This document shows, piece after piece, positions 13,601-28,600 of a stretch of 64,000 nt of DNA (the stretch's first letter is position 1; every line of letters starts with the position of its first letter). The position numbers were made by a program, and so were the translations under genes. The notes beneath the pieces are model-generated. The model saw only the letters and a program-made list of their open reading frames with translations. It was not told where the DNA came from and searched no databases. The stretch is from Psettodes erumei (taxonomy: Eukaryota > Chordata > Actinopteri > Pleuronectiformes > Psettodidae), in the NCBI GenBank assembly GCA_016785225.1, contig JAFBJZ010000616.1, positions 2,283,001-2,347,000 of the forward strand. The letters are read 5' to 3'.

Positions 13601-16600
13601 CCTCAGCAATGCAAAATACTATCAGGAGCCTTACAGCTTGTATAAATTGAAGAGAGTGCACATCATGATACTGAGAATGATGTTATGGAGAACCGCAAAG
13701 GCTATAAAACATTCCATTAATCTACATTTAACTGGTCAATGAGAACAAGAATAAAAAAAAAAATTGAAATAAATTGAGGATGCAGCTAACAATTATTTTC
13801 ACTACTGACCTGCAGATTATTTTCTTGATTGACTGCTTTGTTAATAAAACGTTGTCAGAGAAATTGCAGACACTGTGTCATCATTTGTAGCAACCATGGA
13901 CAGCTCCTGAACCCCTGGCTGTTCCAGGATCAGCACAGGTAAGCATAAATGCTGGTTCACGATAATCTAAATCTGTAGTTCTCGACATTTTTGGCCCTGT
14001 AAAGAAAAATCAAAAGGAATGTCCATTTGTCACCACTTATCACCAGTTGCTTGTGACTGCCACTTTTACCAGTTTAACTTGTTTTTATGTCAATAAATAC
14101 CACAGGTAAAATCCCTTGTTTCTCAAGAAAAAGTTAGAAAAATTGACAATTATACTTTAAAGAATAAGCATAATTTGAAAGAGCAGAAATAGGTTTTCTC
14201 TGCTTTTGCATCCTGTTAACCATCTCTTGACCCACTGTTGTCTCATGATGACTCTGACTCTCCCTTATGGGAACCCTGAATTATATAAATTGTACAGGAC
14301 AGCAGGGGGGATCAACAATGTGACTGTATCTTGCCCAATTGTGACAAACACTGTCCATCCATCATGATCTGTCCCTCTGTGTTACATCCTGCCTCTTTAA
14401 AAAGGTATTTCCTGTTTTATTTTGAAATTGCTTATCTTCCTGCCCCTTGCATGTTTCCCACCTTTTTGATTGCCTTGCCTTGCTTGTGTATTTAGTGTCT
14501 GCGTTCCCTTCACTCCTTGTGGGTTCATCTGCAGTTCCCATGTGTTTTCCCTTTACCTGGTTTAGTTCCTGTATATGTTCCTGAGTGCATCTGCTACCAG
14601 CTACCTGCGTCATGCATCCTGTTGTCTGTTCCTGCCGACTTGCCCTTTTTCCCCTTCCGCTCTGCCAGTAAGCGTGTTTATCTTCAATTTAAGTATCTAC
14701 ACTGCATCAGCCTATCTCATATGTCTGCATTTGCATCATTTTACTTGAGTTCCTGGCTTCACTGTGACACCACAGACATATAAACACCTGCCACTGTATT
14801 CAAAAACCCACTCCTTGGTAGTTCTTGCTACAGGAGGTGTCTCCAGGAGCACAATTCGCCTTGAGGACACACATATACAAAACAAAACACACAAGGTGGA
14901 AGCAATAGAAGTCCGACTGTCATAGCTGGTAATTACAAAGTAAAAGACTGGTCACCTATAAAAAAACTATGTAAAGATCTTCCAAAGCTTGAAACGAGCT
15001 CATTAAAATATTTTATTTCCATAATTGTGCAGCAGAAATATTTTATTTTGTTGTGAATGACTAATTTACTATAAAACCACTGTCATATTGTTTTGCAGTA
15101 AAAACAGCTGGCATATGAATGATGCAGGTTTGAATGATAACTAGAGGTTAATCTAAAAGACTATTCAAGTGCTATTGAAGCCTATTCATTGGGAATTATT
15201 CTTATCAACAAAGACCATCTCCTCTACATTTCTCATGATGAGTGTTGTGCAGCACGATGATGGAGAAAACACCTAATTTCTTGTCGCTTGTCAAATGTCC
15301 AGTCATGCCAGTTTTACAAATTATATACAATTATGAACTGTGATTGCGAACAATCATAAGCATAGATCTTATTAAAGCAAAAACAGAAAGATGACACTGA
15401 GTCGGCTATGGAAAGGAGACAAAATACAGAGGAGTCTCTCGTGAATGCAAACTGTTAAAGGCCTCATGGATGTACTTTACAGTGCTGTGTTCAAATGTTG
15501 CATTTGGGTTTAAAATTTTGACCTTTAAGGCCAACAGCTGTAATTTGTAAGGGCACCATGTGTGCAGCAGGTTCTGAGTCAAACTGACAGTGTGGAATTT
15601 CTATACATTTTTACCTCTCATTATTTTTGACTTGGTTCGATTTAGGGCTCTATAAAAAAACACATTGCTTCCATAATATGGGATGATTGAAACAAGGTCC
15701 TGGAATGATGTTAAAACCCAAGATAGTCAAAAAGAAAACATTGAAAATTGCACAATAAAAATCTTTAAAACCCAATAAAAATCATTACAGTAACTCCGTG
15801 AGGCCATCAAAAATGGATAAGACATTCATATATTTCATTCTCATCCCAGTGTTACAGTATCAATTAATGCCAAGCAGTGACAATTTTAATGCCAAAAATG
15901 GTTTATTATAAGAAGACCCCTGTCTAAACATTGCATTCACTGGGTTCACAAAAAGCACACTTGACCAAACACAAGGTTGTAGTGACCTCCTCAGATATAT
16001 ATTCCAGAGCAGCTGCAAAATTAACGCAAACACATGTATCATTAAATGTAACGGGGTCAGATTTTAACACATGGGAAACATTCTCATAGGTTCCACATGT
16101 GTTTTATATTTTATCTGCTGCTGGCAAACTAAGAGATGGTGGAGGGTGCAGCCTCTTGTTCAAGGACACCTGGATATGCACACATGCTTTTGGGGGAGAA
16201 CCCCCCCCCCACGAAGGAGAGTCTCTGCTAACGCATTTCCACCTTGCTTACCACAGCTACTCTTTGTTGCTTTCTTTGCTTCTCTCGTGAAGTATATCTG
16301 GCCTCAGTGCTCAGTATTGCTGCATCCTTTGGAGATCGGTCAAACACTGTGGGTGATACACTTGACATCTGCGTCCATGGTGCTCTGTAGATGGTGCATT
16401 TTGTTGTCAGTTCAGCTATATTTTACTAGGTTTTTTTCTCCATGTTGCTGCGGATTAGCTGGGGAGTCAATCTTTAGACCTCATTCTTTTTAATCATCAT
16501 TTATTTGGATCCCTATCAGCTTACACAAGGGGCTCGTTGGTCTTCTTGGGGTCCGCACTACCTGTGTGATTATTTAAAAAAGCTGGATCACACCCGACTC

Positions 16601-19600
16601 ACTGGATACAGGTTTGCAGCTGATTTTAGAAATCATGAGTCTCAGTGGGCAGGACTACTTCCATTCCACCTAAAGGGCACGTCATTTTGACCATATGCTG
16701 CATCTTTATTTCTTGGGCTAGAATAGTCATATCTAAAAGAGCTGTAATAATTCACCTACACTTAAAAAACACTGCACAACCTGTGAGGCTCTCTCAGCTC
16801 GTTCTTTTGGATTTCTGTTCCTCCAAAAAACACTTAACTGTGCAGCTACACTGTATGCTACCTGTGACCACACTGAAACATTTAGCAGCTAAATGGACAC
16901 ATATTTTCTTTGGGAACCGGTGGGGACAAAAACAGAGCTAAAAAGGAATCATTCATGCGATGGCCATAAACATCATGTCAAATCAATGTTAATGTTGCTC
17001 TGCATCTGCTAGACACGTATATGTGCATCACTCATATATATATGTTTGTGTGTATTTCCATACATACATCAGGATATCGACTTAAGGTGATAATATGTAT
17101 GTGTAGTGTACAGCATATTTCCACACATATCTATATAATAGTCAATCACACAATGTAAGGTGTATGAAAGGAGAATAAAAACCCTCACATTTCTCTAGCT
17201 ATGGCTCAAACCAGCTACAGAGGAGTAAGAAAAAACAACAACATTTGTTTGGTCTGGCGATATTTCTACACTGGCTAAGTAAATACAGCAGGGCACGCTC
17301 CAAACACTCAAATGCACTCAAATGTGACCACACAATGCCAAACTCTGAACACAAATGGCAGAAACAAGCTGACATTAATTTAGACACAAATCAGCAAACT
17401 TAACTCAACTTTCAGACACCATTATTGTAAAACATGCGTTTTAAGCCCCAAGAGCAGTTTGGCTACAGCCCAGCAAACTCACACACATACACACACACAG
17501 ACACACACACACACACACAGACACTGGGGTTGTGGGGATGTGGAATTTAAAAAAAAAAAAAAATCTAATTTCTTATAATAAGGGAGTGGAGGAGCACAGA
17601 CGGGAAATGGCACATTATCACTGATACACAGCTCGGCAGCTCTCAGCTGTCAGAGCTGTCAACACATCACTATTACCCTGCATTATTCATTAGCCATTTG
17701 CCACTCTAGCGATAGACGCACAGACTCTCCCACACAAATGCAGGCACACGTTCATATATTCACACATTACCACATCCGCAGTCGAGGGCTGAATGTCCTG
17801 GAGCAAAAAAAAAAAAAAAAAGAAAAAAGAGAAGAAGGCTTGCTGGAATAAATAAAAGTGGTTGGAATCTGCCGACCTGATATAACGTTCAAAAGCAGGA
17901 AGTGGAGGACAGTGAGAATGACGGCTTGAAGTCAAGGTCTACAACAGGCAATCATAATGGGACACCTTTGAAGAAAAGATGCGTTTATTGTGTGGCCAAT
18001 TCAAAAAAGAGAGATAAGGTGTGGTGTGAAGACGCCTTGGCAGGCCACAAAGCAGGAACAGAGAAGAAAGAGAGAATGCAATTTACTGGTTTTGTTAAAG
18101 CAGATGCAGACTTTTACTCAAAGGCAGCAAACAAAGGTGTCGCAAGGTCTGGCTTCTTACCAAGTCTTTTAGCCCCCACTGCCACTGCTCTCTCGAAAAA
18201 TGAAACATAATAAATTGTGTTTGGGAACGAACAGTGCTGAATAAAAAAAAAAAAAAAAAAAGAAAAAATGAGAAAACACACGTAAAAAGCTCAGTGAAAT
18301 CCTTTGTTTTGTTCTCCCCAGCACAAAGCTGAGACAAGTGAGGCAGGAGTGATTGGGTCTGACGTGCTAGGATGCTGCCGTGCTGCCGGCGCCGGGAAAT
18401 GAAGGGTGTTTGAGAAATGAAGTCAGACACTCTGAGCTGGGTCTAAGTAAATAATCCCCTAAGTCTGAGCTGGAGCTTGTTGTGCTTTACCTGCCGAGCG
18501 CCAGAGGCTACGGAGCGACTGAGAACTGCCCGGGATCAGTGAGAGTCTCCTCCGCCGCCGAATCCGCTCAATAATGCGCACTTGACATTCGCAGCGGGGG
18601 AGCTGTCCACGTGTGTGAGCAAATCCCCGCTGACGACCGGTTTAGTCGAACTGTGCTTTATAACGCCTCCGCGGCTGCACAAATGTGATACGACACCTGT
18701 CAAAAACACTTAGCGGAATACAACTCAGCTCCATTGTGAGAAGTCGATCCTTAACTCTGCAAGGAAATCATCTCTCCTGTGACAAACCCTTCCACGTCAC
18801 ACAAAAGTAAATGACGAGCGGGTGTCTGACAAATGCAAATGTTCCTGTAATCACAGCAGGACACCTGCATGGCACTGTTTTACTGCACTTTAAATGGAGC
18901 ACCCGCCTCCATCGTGCACAGCTCTGCTTGAATGTTGATCTACACTATCAAAAACTAAACTTGGCTTATGACTTTAAAGTAATAGCTCAGTATTGTGAGG
19001 CTCATTTGCTTTCTTGCCTAGAATTAAAATTAAACAGTGGTCTCACACTTGACTTTCAGCAATCTATTTAGATTTTCTGATTTTGAATTAAAACAGAGCT
19101 AAAAAAAAAAAAAAAAAATTGAATGGGAGAAAGTGAATTGGGATCATCAGGTGGATAGACACGTGACGACAAATTAATGCTAATGTGGCTCTGGGCGTGT
19201 GAACAGGCAACTGTTTGCTAAAATATTCCCTGTATCAACTTTATGAGCTGATAACGTGTTACAATGTTGGGTTTACAGCTTGTTTAACTGCCCCCAAATG
19301 GCCAACAAGCATCAATTAATACTGCTTTAGTTTTTAATATCATGACTAAACCTTAATTGTTCCTTTATGGGAAGCCTCTGTGTTATTTTACACTCTAATT
19401 GTTTTTACGTCATTAAGCCTTATTTGCCTTCTAAGTAAGCATCTGTTTGGGATAAATTTGACTGAGAAGGTTTTTAAAATAGCCAACGCTTGAAGAACAT
19501 TTTAACATCTTCTTCAGTCAATCAACAACCAGCAAAATAATGATGTCACCATGGGGAGCAATCACCAAAGACTCCTCATGCAAATTCCCTTGTTACTTGA

Positions 19601-22600
19601 GCTCACTACATCCATTTCATTAATTTCAGAATAACTTTTGTGCCCTTGTTTCTTCTAATTGTATTTAGAACTGCTTCTTTCATTTAAAAGCTGCTGAATC
19701 AATGGCTTATGTATTAAAAAAAAAAGATTTGACGGGCATAAACCCAGACGTCTAGACATCTTTTGACTTGCAAATCAGCTAATTGCGGCTTGCTCAGAAT
19801 TTCTAATATTACCTGCAGTTCTCTCCTGTTATTTGAAGATGTAATTGTAATTATTGTTGTTATGATGCTACAGAGCAGGATCAGTGAAGTGCCTCCTGTT
19901 CCTACAGCCAGGTCAGCTTGTGCCTCACAATTTCCTCAGACTGAGGCAATTGTGAGGCACAAGCTGACCTGGCTGTAATGTCTGGTACCATCTAGCCACT
20001 GCAAACCAGCACGGAGTTATTTGAAGTTTCTTCACAAGACATTTTGTTTTAAAATACATGACACCACCAACAACAGTAGGCCACAAGACATGTCGTGTTT
20101 TCCCATGGGTGAGTTCTGTGCAGAGGAACCACACACTGTGTCGTCCTGCTGTCGTCCAGCTGAAGAGCTCCTGGGACTAAACAGTGACAAAATTCTGAGC
20201 AGAGCTGCGAGGTGCAAACGGCAACATCTTCATTTTTACATGGAGCACAGTAATTTATTTTAATGATGGAAATGAGCAATGCAGCTGCGTGGGCTTGCTG
20301 AGGTGTTTCTCAATTCTGCCAGGAGGCAACATGAAGCATCGGGGTGACCTCTTCGACCTACATTATGAAAAAAAAGACAATTTACTTTCCTCAAGCCAAT
20401 TCTTGTTTACTTTGTTACCAGTATGGAAGACGGTTACTAACCCAGACACGAGTCCCCGAAGAGAAGACGCCTGTTCGTGCAGAGAAGATCCATCTTTTGT
20501 TTGAACGACATCAGGTCAGAAGAAACTCAGTGTTTATGCCTGTGAGCTGCTTTTGTCTTTTTCTTTTGCTCTAATAACTCTGACTTGAAAGTCATCTCTT
20601 GACCTCTTTTAGTTTTAATCTACTTTAGTCCACACACATCAGTTTATTAGGTACACGAGGTATTATAATGCAGTCTAATACAACAGTCCTGTTATTAGTC
20701 CTCCCTTTATGAAGGTTATATTGTTCACTTTTGACTTCACTTTCCTGCACTTTGTGCTCCCATTGAACCATGCTGCATCATACGAAGAGATGTGCCTGTT
20801 GTTCAGTTCACACTCATCAACTGAAATGGGGCATACAAAATAATAGGAACACCTATCGGTATAAGGCATTGCAGTGCAACAGCACCAAAGACGACACCCT
20901 CCAGATATGACACTTGATTCAACTACTCTTTTCAGAAGTCATGAAATAAAGTAAGGTTTTGTGAATATAATACAAAATATATACAAATTGTAAATACTGT
21001 ATGTGATACCAGTCTTGAACAGCAAACCAAGTTGATGAAATTCCTGGCATTACAAATCTGACCAAAAAAAGTATTACATCATATCGTATATATCACAAAT
21101 CCATATAACTTGAAGATCAAACCACCAGTAAGTCCAGTGTTCAGTCCAAAACATCATCCTAATGAGTCACAGGAGGATTTGATTGGAGGACAAACCAATC
21201 AAAAAAGAGCAAACATGAGAGATATGTACTTGATTGTATGGTGCTGATGATAAACAAGACTGTTTCTACTGCTACTTGTTTGCTGCTGCGCTTCCAGCCC
21301 TGCAGTGCTCGGCCTTAAAGAAAAGGAAGCTTTTTATTTTCATGAATCCTTGAACATCTTTGTCAAAGCCTTGATGAAATTTTTGTCATTACAGTATTGT
21401 ATTCAACACAGAAAACGTGTTGCTGCTTACTGTACGGACAAGGTCCACTGTCTTCATTAAAAAAAAGTGGCCACTTTGAATCTCAGGTTCATGGCCACAG
21501 ATGTTGTAGGTGGTCTTGATTTAGTTTGGATTCAATTTGCTGCTTTTAATGATGAAATACTTGATTAGCTGGACTTCCAGGGAATAAATAGAGCACTGTT
21601 CAGCTGCACAGTTAATTTTCTTCTCTTCATTTTATTACTGTACTTATACCTATTATATTCATTTCCAGCTCTATATTTTTTTCATTCTGGCTTTGCAGGA
21701 TTCATAGTAAAAACAAAATTCACATTTTTCATTTCATACTGACCTTCGGTTACATTAGTTCTGGCCTCTTTATGCCTCCCCATTTTCTTGCCGGTGAGGA
21801 AGTTTTGAAATCCAACTGTAAAACCACCTTGTAACTGAACATTAGTGATTGAGCATCACTTCTCAAATCCATTCGTACATCTCTGGGCTGCAATCTGACC
21901 ATATTCAAGATCAGAACATCCACAGCAGAATGTTTATGCTCAGCAAATGTTATGCCAAAAATAACATAATGGTGGATTTAGTCTTTCTTTCACAGTCCAT
22001 ATACAGATAGTTTTCTATATATGCCCATGCTAAAAGTTGAAATGCTCAGTTCAGCTTCTGACAAAATAACCTATAAGAAGCATTTGAGTACAAGAGAAAT
22101 GGTTTCTTTCAAGCCAAAATGTAACTGATGGTTTCTGAATTTGATTCTGCTCCATGTGCAACATTTTTGCAGAAATGCTTTTCCCCAGCTTTTCCATTCA
22201 GGAAGTGTTTTATACAGCTTTTAAGAATGTGAATCACTTCCCATATTTCAATCTTTTCCGCAAGACATAATCAGGTTAAGCATCGCCCAAATGCATCCAC
22301 TTCACAGAAGCAGATGATGGTTTTTATTGGTTAAATGGAAACCCAGACAAACAACAGAAAATCAGGAAAGCTACTGCGATCACAACACACTTCGCAATGA
22401 CAAAAGCAGCTCTGTAACACCCTACACATTTTCAAGCTGCACTTCTTGGTAGACATTACACAGAAACGAAGCAAACATGATTTCAAGCTGAAGGACGTGA
22501 TTCCAACCAGCCGAACAAACACACACACACACACTATTTATAGCCAGATCAGCAGCTGCAAACAATGTCACAATCAACCCAAGTGCAAGTCCTTAAACTA

Positions 22601-25600
22601 ATTAAATCTGACTGAAGCTACACTAATGAACCAAGAAGCCAGAGAAAAGTAGAGAATTAAACCAGATTTTGTACAATAACAGATGGGTCAGTGCCAGTGA
22701 GACAGTGACAATGAGTGTATTCAAATGTATTTTTTTTTATATCACATCCAATGCATCACTGACTTTTGTTTCACAAGGTCGCTGCATCAATTGTGACATT
22801 AAAGCCCTGCTGACCTTTCAATAATCGTCCAAACTGTTCATTTAAATCACACAGCACAAACTTTCATCACTGTAAAACTGCCAGCAGCAGTGCTCATTTG
22901 TGACCGTGCTGCTCTCTGATGTGAATATGATATATATATAGACATGGCTGATGAGAGTTTATATTGTTCTTGCTCTTTACAAATCCCATGAAAAAAGTAT
23001 CGACAGAGTATTTTCCGTATAATCAAAACTTGATATATCTTATATACACCCTAATGCTGCTGGGAAAACTCACCAGAACCCCAAAAGTGTGTTAGCTGAA
23101 AAAGCCAAAAGTAGTCCCCAAATACTACGCTGTTCCCTGCTGTTTTAACATTGGCTGAAAAAAAAAACTACAGAGCCCAGCTCTTTTAGGAAGTTACTGA
23201 CCCTGTATTTTTTAAATTAAACAAAAATATTTGTGAGCCGTTTGTTGTTGTTTTGTTACATTTTCTTTTTCAGTAGGACAAATGGATTCGGGCATAGTAA
23301 GCATATACAGTATTCCTCGCCCTTGTTGTTGAGACTAATATATTATCTATATTAGTCTCAGTACCATATTAAGTGAAAAATTTCTTTTGGCATTTTTTTA
23401 CAACATATGGGTGTAAATGAGGTCAGGAGCTTTTTTGATAAAAAGGCTAATTGATTTTTGCTAAAGGCACTGTGGCCAGCGAGGAAGGTCAGTGCTTGGA
23501 TGCTTGTTAAGCCTTCCCCAGGATGATATCGAACAGACTCCTTTGTAATAATTTCCGCAAACTCTGTCGGCTTTTTGAAAATGCAGGAATGAAGTTCTTG
23601 TCTTCAGATCTTTGGGGAAACAGCCAAAATCCACAACACAATCAAAGAGTTTGGGGAGCTTTGTGTCAAGCAGGGCTGTATGTTAGGATTATGTGTATAT
23701 ATATATATATAATTTTGTTTAGTACTCTTCCAACCTTTAATCCAGTATTGTAAATTGTTTAGTTACCCTCAGTTTATCTTCTATTGCTTTTAGTTTTTTT
23801 TTTTAAAAAAAAAGGAAATGCCATATCCAATTGTCTCACAGTTTTGTCTTTGGATATGTAATACATTCTTTTTGGGGGATTAGTCATTTGTACTTTAGCC
23901 CTTTAGGTCCTGATGATATCAGATATGAATCCCCAAGGGAACAGCTTTTTTTTTTGGTTCAGCACTGTTTGCTGTTTTCAAATCTTCTCTCTTTCCACTG
24001 ACCTTTTCCCCCCCACAATTTCCTGTTCAAACTCAATCTCTGCACCTCTATGCTTCTATCCCCTCCATTCATAATTCCTCCCTCAGACCCTTTCAATTCT
24101 CCTCCTCTTCTCCTCTTGTTCTGTTCATCCCTCTCTCTGTCGTACTCTGTTCTGACCCTATGTTCTTTGCTGTTCCCTCTCCCCCAAGTTAATGGCCTTG
24201 TTGTCCTCCTCAAGCAGATGCCAATATGAGTGCAGTGAGAGGACAGAGGGCAAAGGGCTGGTTAAAAAAAAATGGACTGAGAGGCTCTCAACTCCCCGTG
24301 TCGAGGCGGATGGCCGAGCAAACAGCCAACGGTCATGACACTGCACCCGCATCGGGTTTTGTAAAGTGACGTATCTGCTGCATGCGGTGAGCTTACTGCC
24401 ACCTCAGTTAAACTGTGCATCATTTTAGTGACGATGGAGACCAGGAGGGAGAGGACAGAGGGCTCTCAGCAGACACAACCATGATACCACGATAAATACC
24501 AAAGTCGAGTAGAGATTTATTCCCTGAAGTGTCGCAGAAAAATGTCAGAGCTTCAAAGCGTTCCGCTGCTGCTGCTGCTGCTGATGACACATTTATTCAG
24601 CGACATTGTCATCATTACTCAGCCTTTTCTAAAGATAGTTCCCACTTAGTGTTAAGCACCTATGCCTATTTGGTTTGGCAAATGTCAAAATGATCAGCTG
24701 TGGAAACAAACTTCATGGAGACTCTTAAAGTTGGGGTAATGCTGATGTTGTAGGATAAAATACAACTTCGAGTACAACATTAAAATAAAGGAGGCCACAT
24801 TAACGCTTCCTGCTGCAAGAGAGAAAAGTGGCAGATTTATAACGACTAAGGTATATTGAGTCTGGCCCCAGTCCAGTTCCTGTTGAGTCTGCTAATGTCT
24901 GATGTTTTTGATAAAATGACGTGCCTGTCACCTTCTGAAGGTGGCTTTATGAATCATTAATGTTTTGCATTATTCACATTCTGTGCACAAACCAGCGTTT
25001 TAAACTGAGCTGAATCCCCATTAATAATGTGCAATAATAACGTGCTGTATATGTCTTTAACTTGGTTATTATCCTGAAGGATATTTGGTTTGCATGCACG
25101 CCGCAACACACAGGTCCCAGACGAACACTGATAACAATGAATGGACCTGATCAATGGTTAAGGACATAAAAGCAATAAATATCCATCTATCCATCTTGCT
25201 CTCCATTAGCTACGCCGCATAGCTGGAGGAGCTGGAACCAATCCCAGCTGACATTGGACGGGAGACACAGTGCAGTCAGGACAGGCCACCAGTCTATCAC
25301 AGGGCTTCAATAAATACACATACACAGTATATATCTGTAATACACAACTGGAATATAATGCAGTAAAAGAAGACTCCCTGTGCAGAAGATCTGATCATAT
25401 GAGTAAGACAAATGATAAAAATGTTACAGTTGAAACACTACCTGTTCTTACCTAAAAAAAAATTACAGTGAAACATAATGACAGAAGCAGATGAAGATAA
25501 AAATGGAAACAACATAGTACCCTCCTGGTCCACTGCTGTATGTGTTCAGGAAACACTAAATGTTACACGCAATGTAAAAGTAGCCTGGTCCCACGTCTCT

Positions 25601-28600
25601 GATTTGTTCAGCAGTATGAGCCAACACTGTGCTGCTGTGCTCCATCCAGGGTTGCAGGTGTGGCTGAGACTGACACAGATGTACTGACTGCTGCTATTAA
25701 CTTAGACAAGTTCTAACTCTTAAAAACTCCATATTTCCTCAGTTGTCTAAGAATGATGTTGGCAGTACAGACACATCGCTCACTACTACTAAACAACCCT
25801 GTCCCCACCCTCAAAGAGTAATTGGACCAAGATGAAAATTCACTCTTATTATTAAGCAAGCCTAACCTGTCCAAGTAGGCTAATGCTGACCAAAGGCTTC
25901 TGTTTAGTTATGTTCAATTTCAATCTACTCCAACTTTAAATGATGTGGAGCAGAGGATAGAAAGAGAAGATACTTTATTTACTCCGGTGAATACAAACCT
26001 AAAGTCAGCCACCGGGGATGAGGCGCAGGCTACTGTGTCTCATTTTTTTGACACGTGGTTCCCTGCAGACTCTCTGCTGTTGGCATGATCCAGACTGCTG
26101 TGTTCGCTGACACGCCGCATGTGGTGAACATCTATCATCCTAACTTGCTCCACACTCACAGCATTTGTCCCCTGTCGCATTTACTAGAAAAACACAAACA
26201 CCCAAATCACCGACCAGATGGTACTAAATAGCACAAACCTAAAAAAAAAACCCCAACATATTTCCCCCTATTTCAGCCTCCCTCTCTGCACCCTCATGGC
26301 TATTCCCCCCTTCTGACATGCATGGAGCTCGCGGCAAGGGGTTTCAACTGATCTCATCTCCGCCTAGCAACCAGCACTTTAATAATTCTCTCAGAGTAGT
26401 AGAAGGCATCTGATGCTTTTATGCCCCCCCCCCCCCCCCCACCACCACCCCAGCAGTTTTCTCTCATTAATATCACAGCACCCCAGTGAGTCTGAGGCAA
26501 AGGCTGGGGGACAAGACAACACACTTACATCTTAATCCCTTTCTTTTTTTATTTGGTGTGTGGTGCATTTGTCAGAACTGTTTGTTTTTACAACTACTGT
26601 TTCTTCCTCTATGTCCTGGAGCAAAATACATGCATGATTATATCTTATGTACCTCTTGGATGGCAGTAAACCCTTGTTAAAATTCATAAATCAGAGCCTT
26701 TCGGTGATAAATTGGATTCATTACAGTGCTGCGTATAGCTTTGATAATGAATCATAATTCACTCTCCACTTATTCCCTAAACTAGACAGGTGCCAGGTGA
26801 CTTTGAAGTTGATGAAAAGATCTAGAGTCTGAAAAAAGAGAAGATAATATTTTCACGCAGGAGGAAAACGTGTGTGTGATTTTTAATATTGCCTCCATTT
26901 ATTCTTTTAATAGAGTTCGACTGATTGTACTGGAATGCCTCAAAAGTGAGTCGAAGTCAAAGACAGTCTGCCTGCACTGATGGTTGTTTCACACAATTAC
27001 CACCCACAGATAATTTCCCCATCTTAGTCACACTAAAACTTCAAAGCACATTTCTCTCCAGTATCATCTGAAACAACTGCACAGATATTTCAAACTGAAC
27101 CTTATCTTTCATTTGAAAAGACAAAGCCAGATTAGTCAGCCACAGCTGATCAGTGAATCAAAGTGTACCACACATGCTAAGCACGTTTTCTGTTACATTT
27201 TAGGGCTTTTAGCTGACGTGTTAATCCTCAGCGACGTGCAATGAGCAGAACAGCACATTCCCACTTGGGTTTTAGTATTTTTTTTTAATCAATAGCTCAT
27301 GCTATTTGACAATATGTTGTGCATTTTCAGAATTCAGTGTTGAGTTTTCAAGACTGCCCAAACACTGCAAGAACTCTCTGTAATCAGTACATTTAGTGAC
27401 ATACTGACAACAGCAAGGCTAACATGCTAGAAAAAAATACAAAGTGTCTACCTACTGTCTACCACCAACCTTCGCACAACCCACCTATCACCTACCGACA
27501 ACCATTTCATTTATTATTTTTTTATTTCTTCTTTTTTTTGAGGGGGGGTGACAGACAGATGGTGTGAACAGCAAGTTTGAATTTAAATTATCTCTGACAG
27601 AAACGGAAAAGCTGCAACAACCAATAACAAAAATTAATTATAGTAAAAGCCTCCCCCACTGCATCAAACACAAACTGAAAGTACTTTATAGTGGTTAAAT
27701 ATTGGCACTATTTTGTTTTTCATTTTCCATTTCTTTGACTGTATATCTCAGCAATAACATTGATTTTACTGTGTATCTTGGTCTCGTTGCACTGAACAAT
27801 ATGCAGCCAATTCCGTGAGAATGCAGCTTGAGTTTCCGTTCATGTGTTGCACTGATGCTGTTATTTCCTTTTTTGCCTCTAACAGTAAAATGGCTTATAA
27901 AGCAGAAGATACTGAATGTGAACTGGCATCTCAATTGATTGCACTTGTTTTGTTATTTTTTTGATTCAGATTTAGATCTCATCTAAAATTCAACTTTCAC
28001 CCTATGCAACATCTGCAGACCTGATAATACAACTAACCTCAGAGAAGTTTTAAGCAAAAACAAAACGTATAACCTTCATATAACCTTGGTTCTTTGGCTA
28101 TTGATTTCGATAACCAATCAGTTGAGCTGCTTATTAAGCAATGGGACAAAGAGTTCCCATGCTAGCAGCTAACTGAGGTTGTAATCAAGCATTAGTGTTA
28201 CTAACTAAAATTTGACAGGAAGCAGGTATAAAGTTTACATGGTTTGTGATTTTATTTTAGCTTGTTCACATGCTAATGTATGCTAATCAGTAACTAAACA
28301 CAAAGTATGGCCAAGGCAGATGGGATTCTCATTAGTTTAACAGGTATTTGAAAATAAATAAACAATAATACAATTTTTGGCCCTGGTGACCAAACCTACA
28401 CAACATCCCGTTGTCCTAAATCCCATGGTTATCCATCAAATAGTTGATGAGATATTTCAGTATGGACAGGCCAAGTTGCTGAATGGCCTACAGACACTGT
28501 CATCTCGACAGCCATGGCCTTAGTGTGGATAAAAATTCACTGCTTCCAGCTTCACTTATGTGATGATTTTCTGCTTTTCTCTTTTATATCATGGTCTACT

